The position numbers were made by a program, and so were the translations under genes. From Eudromia elegans (taxonomy: Eukaryota; Chordata; Aves; Tinamiformes; Tinamidae), in the NCBI GenBank assembly GCA_003342815.1, contig PTEX01000003.1, positions 4,378,754-4,442,753 of the forward strand: a stretch of 64,000 nt of DNA. The letters run 5' to 3'. Below, in pieces: positions 11,905-23,454 of this stretch (positions are counted from its first letter, which is position 1; each line of letters starts with the position of its first letter). The notes under the pieces are model-generated. The model was not told where the DNA came from, did no database searches, and was given only the letters and a program-made list of their open reading frames with translations.

Positions 11905-14900
11905 TTGCTGGGTGCTGTTCAGGGACCACAGCAGTCAGCACCAAAGGAGCTGACCTGAGGAAGGATAATAGTGAGGAACAAATAGTGCTAAGACCCCTCT
12001 ACCTCAAGTAGCTCCTCATATCTGTTCATGAGTTGCCCCTTGCAGTTGTGGACAGATGTTCACTCAGCAAACAGCTAAAAAGTTAAAGTCTTTGCAGCAG
12101 TTTAGCTGTTCCTCATAGCAGAACTGGAGAAGAATCTTGTGTGCCCCTGTCCTTGCATATTCAAGGGAAAAACAAGCAGGTTACCCCAACAAAATCTGTT
12201 GAAGTATCACTTTTGCTCTAAGTTTCAAACAAAGCCAAGAGAACTGTGGTGGTAGTAACCACCAGCTGGGGAGCAAGGAGGAGCACCTTGGAACTGGAAC
12301 ATCTCCTACTGCAGCTGGAACTGGAAGATCTTATATTTGGTTATGGCATGTTTTGGTGCAAGTTAACCTAAAGGGACTCGGAGCTTGTTAAATATCCATG
12401 TTAAACAAAGCCAGACGACAGCATACACTAAACTAACTTATTCTCCACACAGATTTTCCCCTGAATTTGGCATCTATTCATCCAGGTGCTCTTCCTGACA
12501 ACATGGTGATGAGGGCTCTAGAAGCAGGCAGATCTCAGAGAAGGCAACAGAAAGTCCGTTCTGGGGGGGAGTGTTGCTGTTCCTTGTGAAAATCTGTATT
12601 TGGGGATCTGGTAAGACTTTCTGTACTGTAATGCCATGATCCTAATGGCCATGGTTAATAATGTCTCCTCTTCCTCCTCTGCAATCTCAGAACGTTTTGC
12701 TGCTCTGTCACCCAGGAGGTGCACGTTTCTGCCAAGGCAGCTGTTCAATGTGAGATCTGACACCAAAAGAGGAGGGAATTCTGTTCCCCTGAACAGAAAA
12801 CCCTGTGTACATTCGGGAGTGCCAGGAAGGAATATTCTTGGCTTGTCTTTCATCTGTGCTGTAAATGATGTATCTGGTGAGTGGTGAGTGGTGATAGTGA
12901 GTTGCATCCAAATCCTAATCAGCCAGAAGTATGGTCACAACCAATAAACTAATGAACCCCTGCAAAGTCCAACTTCCCAGGAGGGGCCAAAGCGTATTTA
13001 TACATAGTGAGAAAAGACCGCAATTCACAGGCTCTGGAACAGTAAAAGTAGGTTATTCATTGACATTCGCTTTCCCTCTGTGGAGCAGGGAGGAAGAACA
13101 ATTGGCCCCTTCTTCCCCCTTACACAGTGTTAGAAAATTTGAGGTTAAAGCAAAGGAAAATTTTGGAGAAGAGTGAACTGGGAAGGTACTCAGCTATTTG
13201 TGAATCCTGGTTGAATTTGGTGATTGGTTCCTATTGGACAAATAAAAGGAAAGAGAAGTTTTGAGAATGTCACAATGTTTTATGTGGTTGGGATATTTAT
13301 GCATTGGAACGTTTGGTTTCAGAATGACATTTTCATTTTGAAATGTCACTTAAAAAAAAGGTAAAAAGAGATTTATAAACAGATTTTGCAGTTTCAAGGA
13401 GAAACAGATCTTTTTCTCTGAAGTCAATGGAATCATTTAAACTTAGTCTCAAGTGACTGCTTTTTCATTGCTATTGGTTTTGCCAACTGCTGTCTTCCTC
13501 CCTGCTGTGTACTTAGCTTTGGGTTGGCAGGAGCTGGCTCCATGATTTCTACTCCTTTCCCCATCTCCTTAATTGCTTATATCATTCTCTGGGTCAAACA
13601 GGCATTATTCACTCAATCCAGTTTAGCTCCCTTTGGAACTGAAAAGAAGCAGAAAACATTTTCAGCTGAAACTTATTTTGATTCATTTTTACCAAAATGA
13701 CTTTTGAAACAAAATATTTAACATTTAAATCAGAACAGAGTGGTGATTTTATGAAGTCCTTAGGTTTCAAAATCCAATAAAATACATCAAAGATATTGCA
13801 GTGACACCAAAGTTGCAGTTTGCCTGTCTGAGACAAGAACAGGTAGAGTGGGGTCAGGAAAAACCTTGGATCACTGCAGATTTAACATTCTCTGTTGTCA
13901 TTTTTTCCTCTTAATGAATTCTTATTAATTAAGATGTTGTCATTCTTGTGACAGCCCTGCAAATGTTTCTAGTTGTATATAGAAGAACCATGGGAACCAG
14001 CAAGCTGGTCTGCCTATCTTGTGTTCAGAGGACTTTTGATGACATGAAGTCTGCTTCCATCATCACTAGCACTAAAAACTCAGACACTTTCTAAGTCTTT
14101 GGGGTGTGTGGTTGTGCCATGGTCCTAGACGACTACAGTTACTTTCACACTTACTTCATTGGTCTTCAGGTAAATGGCCACATATGATCTGGATCAAATG
14201 TCACCATGGCATGACTGAACAGCAAAATGGTCAAACCACCATGGTTTGCTGGGGCCAAAGGGTTGAAAAGATAACTCTAGTGACTTCTCAAAAAGCTCTT
14301 ACCATCTGAACAATTTCTACATAAATTTCCACACTTGGCAGCCGTATCCTGCGCTGTGATGTCTTGTAAAAGTGTTTCTGAATCTTCTTATTGACCCTTT
14401 TTGTCTATAAAACAAACAATTTGCCAGCTGAGTATCTTTCTGGTATTTGACCTTTCACAAAGGAAAACTAGAAGTGTGCAATTTATCCATTAGGAAATGT
14501 GATATTTACCACACTTTCTTTGCTTCCCTACTTTTCTGAAATTCAGCAAATGGCCCCCTAATTATTTCTTTAGGAGTTAAACTAGATCATTTTTTTAATG
14601 TGTGGATGGGTCAGTCTAAAAGCTCAAGCAAGTGAAATCTTGTTCATTTGGGGAAAAATGGCTTCCCTCAGCCCACCCTTTCCCTCCCCTCAAAAAAAGA
14701 AAGAAGTACAATGAGCACAGTGACAAGTTGTCATTCTCAAAATAAAAGAGCCGTTTTCTCTAGGGGATGAAATCTTAAATCGATAGACATGAGAGAATAA
14801 GGAAATTGCCTTTTTTGGTGCAAAATTCTATACATGCAAACAATGAATTTTACCCAGCTCAGCAAAAAACCTCACTGTCTTCTTCCTAGAAAAGGAACCA

Positions 14901-16853
14901 GTAAGGAAGAATCAGTAAAATTATGAGGCATGTGTCAACTATAGGGGCAAATAAGTCAAGTAAGGAGGAGGAAAATTTGGAGGTATCAGGGTGAAAATAA
15001 AATAAGTGGAAGGAAAGGCAAATTGCCATCTTCCATTCCCAGCTGAGTTTTATAGTGTTGCTTAGGGCAAACCAAATATATGAACATATGATGTTTGGCT
15101 CCCCCTTTTGATGGACTATTAACTGTAAGGAAATAGATTAGCGTCCCCTTTCTCTTCTTACTAAAAGCAGATTATTAGAATTTCCTTTCCCTACGTAAAT
15201 TATACACCTGGAAATAGTTTCAGCTTAAACCAGAGCATTTTGTCCAGTGATTCAACATAAAGCTATTTCATCCCTCTTTAAACAAATGGGCTCCACTCTT
15301 GTTTTGCTCTTGCTCTCTCTCTTGGAACTATCTTGAGCTAGTTTCTATGACCTGTTGTTTCACATTATGAATAAATTGGTTTTCTTCACTTTACTTATCC
15401 CCTAATCCCTTTTAGGCATATGATAGTTTTGGAACTTTATACAATGTCTCTGGTTAATGTACCTCTGAGAAGTTAGATAAGGCTGATCCTTATTTAGCTT
15501 GCATTCAGTAGAATTGCATTGAGCTATTTTTGGCTGAGTGCCCTTTTAATTTTCCAAGCTCTCAAATGGAGTCATTTAAAGTATAAAAATGTATGAACAT
15601 CTTTCCTCTGAACTAAATGGCACTCTTTTTCTTGGCTTAATTTCCTTTGGATGTAAAAGCTTTATTATGCTTCACTGGTACCAACAATCAGTAATGTAGT
15701 ACAGGTTGCCAGACGTAAAGATTAGATAAGCATTTGAATTTCCAGTAGTGTTTTCATGGAATTATCTATATGCAGCTCATATTCTATTCAGAAAACCCAG
15801 CTGGGCTAGCAACACTCTAATTACACTTCTCATCTAAAAGGAAATGATACTTGCTAAAATGGAGGGACTCTTAAAAACAGCCTGAGGGCTGACTGTGTTG
15901 GTCCTGGGTGTATTCTAGATCCTGGGAATCCTTGAGGATGCAGTCATTTGCACCGCACAGTTTGCAATTAATACCCTGGAGTGGGAAAAGGGGGCATTTG
16001 ATTCCTCCTTACTGATTTTTTTTTCAGGGTGGAACTGTGACGTCATTTTTTTAAATAATGGAATAACACAGAATTCCAAAGAATGATCAATTCTGCCCTG
16101 GGAGCTACCCATGCAAAAGTGGCCCAGGCTCCCCCATCAGAGATATTCCCTGAATGCACTGCAGACTGAGGACAAAAATAACTTTTTACTCCTGTCACTG
16201 CAGGAGAGCCAAGACAGCTTGGAGAGAAGGGGCTGGAACTGATTTCTCATTTGCTTCATGTATTTCAATGAAATGAAAAATCTTTCTTTTTTCCTCCGAT
16301 GTTTCCTGAACCTTACATGTATCTCAGCAAACTCCATGTTGCAAATACTCAAACTTTTTCTCTGCCTTTCCCTTTAAAACTTTTATCCACCAGTTGAATT
16401 TTCTCAGACTGTCTCACTAGGAGGAAGCTGCTTGTTCAATTCTCTATTTATAAACCCTAACCTATTAATATCTCATTTTTTTTCCAGTGAAACCCATTGC
16501 GCACTTTTCCTGCTTGCCAAGTCATCCTAGACAACTTTTGGATATACTTTCAGCTTTGGCTCTGTCAGAAGGGAGATGCAGAAGTTATACTCGGCAACCA
16601 CTGTTTGTAAAGAAAGTCCTCAACTTTCTTTAACCTTGCCGTTCTTCTCACATAGTGGCTAGATGAGGTGTTTGGTCAGAACTGAGACAAATGAAGAATC
16701 CTCATTGTCACGATTCATTCTGCCATCCTGGGGGATGCAGGGACCTGTAAATGAACAGAGCACTGTGCCATATGCTTTTAAATGATTCCAGACAGATCTG
16801 CCTCTTGGACAGCAAGTGTGGGAGGCATGAACCTGTTCTTCCCCTCCCTGCAG

Positions 16854-16918
16854 GAAGATGAAGAGCAGCTCCTCAAACTGGGAGTGCTCTGGGCTGGGTA
16901 TGCCAGCGCACACTTCAG
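16854..16918 (+). other. Candidate 65-nt exon-like segment
   Basis: It is preceded by a strong pyrimidine tract and acceptor (TTCTTCCCCTCCCTGCAG, ending 16853) and followed by CAG|GTGGGC. The frame that opens at the acceptor reads EDEEQLLKLGVLWAGYASA and continues to the donor without a stop; the length leaves phase 2. I do not recognise the peptide. Isolated acceptor-donor pairs are common in large introns, so this may be a pseudo-exon. Confidence 0.15.
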
Positions 16919-19110
16919 GTGGGCTATGAAGAATAGCCACAGTGTTAAAGCACTTGGTACGTTGCTCAGGGTCTTTTTGTGCCTGAACTTAAGAACGTTT
17001 CAATGCTCTTCTGAGTGTGTGTGAGATGGTGGAAGGTGGGACTGTGTCTCTCTATGTGCTATTTATTCATTTTTACCCAGTTCCTAAATCCTTCAGCAGA
17101 GTCTCAAGAGGTCGTTATTTTGATATAAAGCTAATAACTTGTGTATCTTTCCAGTATTTAGTTAAGTGGAAAAGAGCCCATTTTCCTAATCTCGTTGGCA
17201 TCTAGATTGTATTTTATGGACTTTATCATATGGAACTAATATTTCAGGACATTTCAAAAAGGACTTTGCTTAATGCAATCCAGCATTGCTGATTATACTG
17301 GCCAATTTTTACAACATTATGAAACAATTAAGATGATGCATATGCAATATGAATATAGCATAAGTAAAATATGAGCTGAGCAACATGATGGTGAACAGGC
17401 GTATTTATGGGACAATCTTTGCTGGATGCTTGACTGAACAAAGAGGGATAGGGATAGAAGAACTAGGAGGTGCTCTGCCTCAGGCCTGAGACTGAGGTGA
17501 TGTAGTATGTTTAATTGCCTGCATAGGATAAATGCAGGATGGGGTTGCCAGTCCTATCACAGAGCCGTCAGCTTGCAAAGCTCCTAATCAGGGCTGTCCA
17601 AGTAGATCCTTCTGCAAAGCTTTGCTGAACTGCTACAGAAAACCCACAGGATTACAAGAGTTTTGTCCTTCCAGATCCATCTGTATGCCTGAGGACAATG
17701 CTAAAGCCATAAATATTGCTCAGGAACTTTTGTAGATATTACTCTTTGGGACTTACTCATGGAGGAATGGGAGTTTGCTGAGCTGCAGTGCAGGAGGTGT
17801 GAGAAGACATCTGCTCTGGGAAACTTTCCCAGGGGTGGTGGAGAACAAGGTGGCCTGGGAAATTAGGGCAGTGATGCTGGGGAAGGAAATCTCACTGCAA
17901 ACCTGTCCCTTTGCAGTGTGCTGGGCTTCAATGACAGACAGCAGTGGCAAAGAGGGAAAGGATGGTCAAACAGCCAGAGCAGAGGGAAACATCACTCAGA
18001 GGTGGATTCCCTAGACTTGCATACACTGTGTCTCAGTTCTGCATCAGAAACCCTTGGAGGCCCAAATGAGGAGAATACTGGGCTCAGAGAAAGAATAGAC
18101 ATAGGCAACGTGTCTGCTGGAAAATGGTCTGAATAAGAGCTGAAGAGGAATCTCTTGTACATGCTCCTGTTGTCCAAAAGTTTAGAAAGACTCTGCCACT
18201 GCTCTGCTGAGACAGTGCATCTAAGCACTAACTCTGCTGCTAATTTTGCAGCCTGCAGTCAGCTCATGCATCCATCCTGCTGCAGTTTCTCCTCCTCTCC
18301 ATCTCTCTTGCCCTAGGGTCTTATGGGGGACTCCAGAAGTTTCTCACTTCATTTTCCCTTAAATGGATTACTTCTGGACATTCAGCTGTGGGAGGGGAAT
18401 GGGATTCTGGCAACTTTAATGAAGTCCAAGGGTATTTAGGTTCAAGTGATGACAAATGAATGCAATTAATATATTAAAGTATGAGTCTGTAAGTACTCCC
18501 ACCCTCAGAGTAGTTTTGCTTGTTTTTAAATGCAGTTTCAAAACATAATTCATTATGTAATCTGAGGGGATGAGGAGCCAATTTCCAGTTGGATACATGT
18601 CCTAGAGGACTGTAAAGAACGTGTTATTCTGCCTAGCACTAGGGATAATGTGTGCTTCTCAAAATGACTTCATGTGAATTGCTTTCAAGTAGCTATATTC
18701 AAGCTAGCAGCTGGTTGGTCTGAAGGCTCCAGAGAAGGTTCCTCTGAAGTGTCAGGCACACATGCAGATAGGTCTGCTCCAGCCCTTCTGGCAATCAGTA
18801 CTTTGGTTTAGAAGCAGCTTTTACTCTGAGAATCCTTGCTCGACAGCATCCCTAGCTATGGGAAAAGGCACCCTCCCCATTCTAGGTTAAATAGCCTGAC
18901 ACTTCAGAAAGATGATCCACATTACTGACCTCCCATACCTGAGTACCTGATCAAAAACATATAGGTGTTACTGCTTCTGGTCCCAGACTTGGTTCCAATG
19001 ACCATCTTTAAGCTGTGGCAGAATTCTTAAAGTGAATAAGGATTTAAATTTCAGTCTTGCTATTTTAGGGATTTTTTTTCTTTGATCATTAGGATCAGTT
19101 GATCTTTGAT

Positions 19111-19140
19111 CTTTATTGACCTTTATTGATCTTTATTGAC
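19111..19140. repeat. 10-bp tandem repeat, 3 units
   Basis: Three units of CTTTATTGAY, preceded by degenerate TTGATC copies from about 19098. A small local expansion with no gene context. Confidence 0.85.
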
Positions 19141-20585
19141 CCTTGCTGTTTGCTCCATTGGTTAACACATTATCACCACAAGAGACAATGTGTTTCGATT
19201 GCACAAGATCTTTTGCTGACAGAGTGTTGATACACATGATTTTTACCTCTTCAGATTTGTCTTTTATTTCATGGGTCTCACATTATTCAAAGAGTGTGAT
19301 ACTGAGTGTGAGTCAGAGCAGGAGTCTAATCAAGAGGGTCAGAATTACCCTCAATTGCCTATATCTGCAAGAGATCATTTACAGAGTCTAGGAAGAGTGA
19401 CTTTCTTACTGACACCTCCCTGTCAAAGGAGCATAGATGTCTCCCTAGTGGATCTAAAACCAGATAGCAATCTTGTCAAATGTATTTATTTGATCATCCA
19501 TAGTGTAAGACAATTCCCATGATGATGTGGGAAATTGTGGCACTATAGAGCAGTATTGGTTGATATATCTATAGCTGTTACTCTATTTCATTGCTAGAGA
19601 GCCACTAAAGCATCAACCACTCAGCAAATGAGTCCAAACCCAGGAAGTATATCTACTTAACAAATCCAGTGTTTTTAAAGAGGCTTAAGTTCTTTCAAGA
19701 GATAGGCCTTGTTGCATATATATACTGTATTGCATACATATGCCCATGTTGAGTTATTCTTTTATTAGGAACTTGCATTTGCACACAAATTTTAAAAATG
19801 TAAACTGAAATAGATGGTATAAATATTGCTACTTAAAATATATGGAATGAAAAGTCTAGCCACTAAATGCACAAACAATTCATGTGGTCAACCTAACTGA
19901 AGACAAAGTCCTCTGAAATTTTCACCTTATATGCTACGTGTGCAAGTACTATTTATATTGCAAATGCTTTATACCACACAGAGCTCAGCAGATCCTGTCT
20001 CCACTCCAATTAAAAGTCTGAAAATGCCCCAAAACAAACAGTTACACTGAATTCAGCAAGGAAATCAACATTACTAGAAATGTTCTATGAATGGTAATAA
20101 TCATATTGTGTGTCGCTGGTCAGTTGTAAAAATAATGATTTTGCATTTCCCAAAGAAAATTAAAATATCAGGTTCTGAGCTGTGCACTTAGGGTCTAATA
20201 AAATATTTACTTAGGCTTGCAACAAAAAAAATGGAACTAATAAATGTATGCTATTTCTGAAAAATGTGAATTTATACCTTTCTAAATATTTCATCACTAT
20301 TGCTTTTTCAGAAAGAAATATTGGAAAGCTTTCGTAGTGGAGACAGCAGGTGCCTTCATAACCTCTTGGAGTAAATTGTAACGTACAGCCCTGGTACAAG
20401 ACAGTTTCTGTTTCCAATTACAAGAAAAATCTGTATCTTCAGTGTGGAGGGGGCCAAACAAGGCTACATGAGCGCGCCCTCAGTGGAGCGCCTGCTCCAG
20501 GTGACATGGGAGTGACTGTGCAGCTGCAGAGCTGCTCTGTCACCTTGCAGCTGCCAGGTGGCTCTGCAGGTTGCAACTCCCTACG

Positions 20586-20999
20586 CTACCTCTGAGAAAA
20601 GGCCCTTTGAAATAGGTCTGCCGTTGAGCTTGTGTATGACCTGCTCAGTCCTAAGCTGACCCTCTTGACCATATCACCATCAGCTACATAAGCAGGGCAG
20701 CAATGCTCATCGTACATGAAAGGAGACATTGAGAAGGTCATGGAGAAGCCCAGCCCAGATTCCTGTGTCTTTTCTACCCAGAGACTGCCTTCATTTACGG
20801 CAGAAGGTCCATAAAGAAACCCAATCAGTGCAGCAGTAAAATGGTAGAGCTCTTTTCCAGGCTGCATCTTGTCTGCCACTCTTTCCAGTGCTTTGGAGCA
20901 AGCATTTGTGTGGGATATTTTCACACATGCCCAGAGTTTCCTTACTTGTTCTTCTGTTGGTCGGACTGTGTCTACACACCAAATGGGAGCATGGTCTCA
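20586..20999 (-). other. Unassigned minus-strand open frame (137 codons stop to stop)
   Basis: Stop-to-stop the frame covers 137 codons between a TGA at 20997-20999 and a TAG at 20586-20588. It includes segments such as VRPTEEQVRKLWACVKISH and FTAALIGFLYGPSAVNEGSLW, with a mixed, protein-like composition and no low-complexity runs. The first ATG in the frame comes only part way in, so it is not a clean start; an exon or a pseudogene fragment would fit better than a whole gene. The opposite strand is also open over 20841-21257, which weakens the case. I do not recognise any family. Confidence 0.15.
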
Positions 21000-22153
21000 A
21001 GCCCTCACTGCCAGCACTCCCTCTGGAGCCAGACAAGGGGCTTCCTGCGGGGAAAGCCATGGCATAGCTGTATTCACACCAGGGCTCACCCCAGAGAGAT
21101 CAGATGCCTGCAAAGAGCATCAAATGCTCTTCCAAAACTAGCAGGGTATTGCATCGTCAAGCACCAAGATGCAAAGCCCAGGACAGGTCAAGCTTTTAAG
21201 TGGTGCAGGGTAAAAGCCTCACTATGGAAACTTTTACAGAGCTACCTCTTTATTTAAAACCCTTCAGGCTGAAAATCTAACACAGTGTGTACCAGAGGCT
21301 ACAGAGGTGCTTCCCAAACTAGCCCAGAGCCCAAAACTTGAGCAGTACGGATGCAGCTCAAGGCTTTTTGCTCTGCAGACACCGGATACACTGCACACTG
21401 CCTATCTTGTAAACATACCTGACCTATTTCTAAATAAGCCAACTCAAGTAGTAAATATAATCTATCCAATAAAATGTTCTGCAGAGCTAGGTTGCCTGAA
21501 GCAACATGTTATTATAATTAGACTCATCTGGGCATTTGGGACAGGTTGGTTTAACTATCCATGAAAGTCCCACAGTAAACTGCAGAGACTGCTCAGATGT
21601 CGCTGTGCCTTTGCCCAATTTAATTCATAATATGGAAAAAAGAAGCCCATAAATATATTGAGAGTTGGATATAGAGCTTTGTTGCAATCTGTACTCTTAA
21701 TAGCATATACTCCTTACTGTGTGTACAATACATGCAAATGTTAAAAAAGAAAAGCCTGCTATTAGGACTGTTTACTTACTAACAGAGTAGAGGGATCAGG
21801 CCAGGAGCAGTGAACTGGAGGAGTGAGGGCAGAGAAACCCAAGATAGTCATAAAAATTGTCCAAATGTTAATGTATGTGTCTTGGAATCACAAAGTTGGA
21901 GTGATCTCCTGGACCACTGAGTTCTCTCTGCTGATAACAGAAAATCCCAACATGAGCTTGGTGGTGAATGTAAGCTTTCATAGGGAGACAGCCACTATCG
22001 GTAAAGTAACGTAGCTTCAATGTACAGAAATGTAAATACGTTAGAATGGTTGTCACTGAGAGTACCAATACTTTCTGAGCTGCGTCAGTGAGCAAGTCTT
22101 GGGATCTTTTCTCCAGCATAGGATAAGCAATGGATGACTCAGATATCTATTCA

Positions 22154-22182
22154 TCATGTCTACAGTAATTAAGTAGACATGA
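22154..22182. repeat. Perfect 10-bp inverted repeat, 9-nt loop
   Basis: The arm TCATGTCTAC (22154-22163), the loop AGTAATTAA, and the arm GTAGACATGA (22173-22182). No mismatch in the stem. Confidence 0.9.
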
Positions 22183-22300
22183 CAATTGCCTATAGTACAC
22201 CTGACATTAAATCTTGTTTTTATATACTCATATGTTTCAAAATCTGTACCCTCTGCGTTGACACTTAATGATTTTTTTCTGGCCTTCGTTCTCTTTTCAG

Positions 22301-22344
22301 TTACTGCTAAACCCCAGCTTTTGATTCACAGGAGTCTGGGACAG
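22301..22344 (+). other. Candidate 44-nt exon-like segment
   Basis: The acceptor has a long pyrimidine-rich tract (from about 22271) ending CTCTTTTCAG at 22300, and the segment ends in ACAG|GTACAC. One frame reads TAKPQLLIHRSLGQ. There is no matching upstream or downstream exon, so this may be a pseudo-exon. Confidence 0.1.
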
Positions 22345-23260
22345 GTACACTTCTCCATTTGCAAAAATATTCTAAACAGTTTGGAGTATGCCCGAACTGA
22401 AAAAGGATAGTACTTGAAACTTAGTTTAATTTAGACAAAAACTAAAGTGATAGAAAAAGTAAAAGCCATAAAGTGCTCTCTTAATAGGACTAATGAGGCG
22501 ACCAACAAGGTTTTAGAGTTTTGTGAATGCCTTCATACTCAAAGGAGGATCCACAGTCTCTGAAATCGAGGAGCTTTTCATTGATTACAGCAGGATTGGG
22601 ATGAAGGTTTTGTAGCTTTGACATTTGTGCTTGAGCTCAGCTTGGACGACAAAGGTTTGTTTCTGGGACAGCAGAGCATCAAAGGCTCAGACTTACATCA
22701 AGTCTTACAGAAATATCAAGTAGGGCTTTGCCATGTCACACTACTTGAGCAGGAGATTAAAAATATCTCCTCATCCCTCTGCAGCTCATCATCTTCCAGG
22801 CAGTGGAGTTGATCGTTTTGCTTAGTCAGATGATTATGTAGGTTTTTACGTTGCTGGTTTGGCAGTGCCTCCTTCTTCTCTGCTTCTGCACAGAAGGGCT
22901 GTGGAGAATTTAGTCCCATGACTTTTGCTCATCTAAGGAGTCTGGCCTCTACAGAAATGCCCAGATTCTCTGAGGCAATGTCTAATCTGCAATCATATTC
23001 AAACCCTTCAGGAGATGTTTCAAATTTGTGCGAGCTTATTACGCTTCTCTTGAATGCTTCCCAATCAGTCTTTTCAGTTACATAGTAAACTATTTCCTAA
23101 ATAGACTCCAAGCCAGGACACGAGCCTCCCTCATTCATTTGTGTGCTGTTGACTTCATGCAAACAACACTAGCTCTGAGGTTTTGTGAAATGGACTCATT
23201 TATCACTGTATGTGATGGTGATGATACCACCACCCTTCACTTATGTCAGATGCCTCGCAG

Positions 23261-23276
23261 CTGTCTGATCAGACAG
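23261..23276. repeat. Perfect 16-bp palindrome
   Basis: CTGTCTGATCAGACAG is its own reverse complement. It holds two GTCTG/CAGAC half-sites (SMAD-type) around TGATCA. Confidence 0.85.
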
Positions 23277-23420
23277 ATTTCTTGTTCCTCTGGCAAGGCT
23301 TCATGAAAGACACAATGCTAAAGATGAAAGGTCAGTTTTATATAATGGATGCAAACAATGAGTAGTAGATTAAACTAGCTTTCTGGTAAATGGTGCCATT
23401 ACTTTCCAGTAAATAGTGTC

Positions 23421-23454
23421 ATGAATAACATAAGTTGATGAATAACACAAGTTG
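23421..23454. repeat. 17-bp tandem duplication
   Basis: ATGAATAACATAAGTTG is followed directly by ATGAATAACACAAGTTG, with one mismatch. Probably a replication-slippage duplication. Confidence 0.9.

Noticed and set aside
20841-21257. Plus-strand 138-codon open frame
   Set aside because: Overlaps an equally long minus-strand frame in a GC-richer patch, has no domain and ends without a poly(A) signal.
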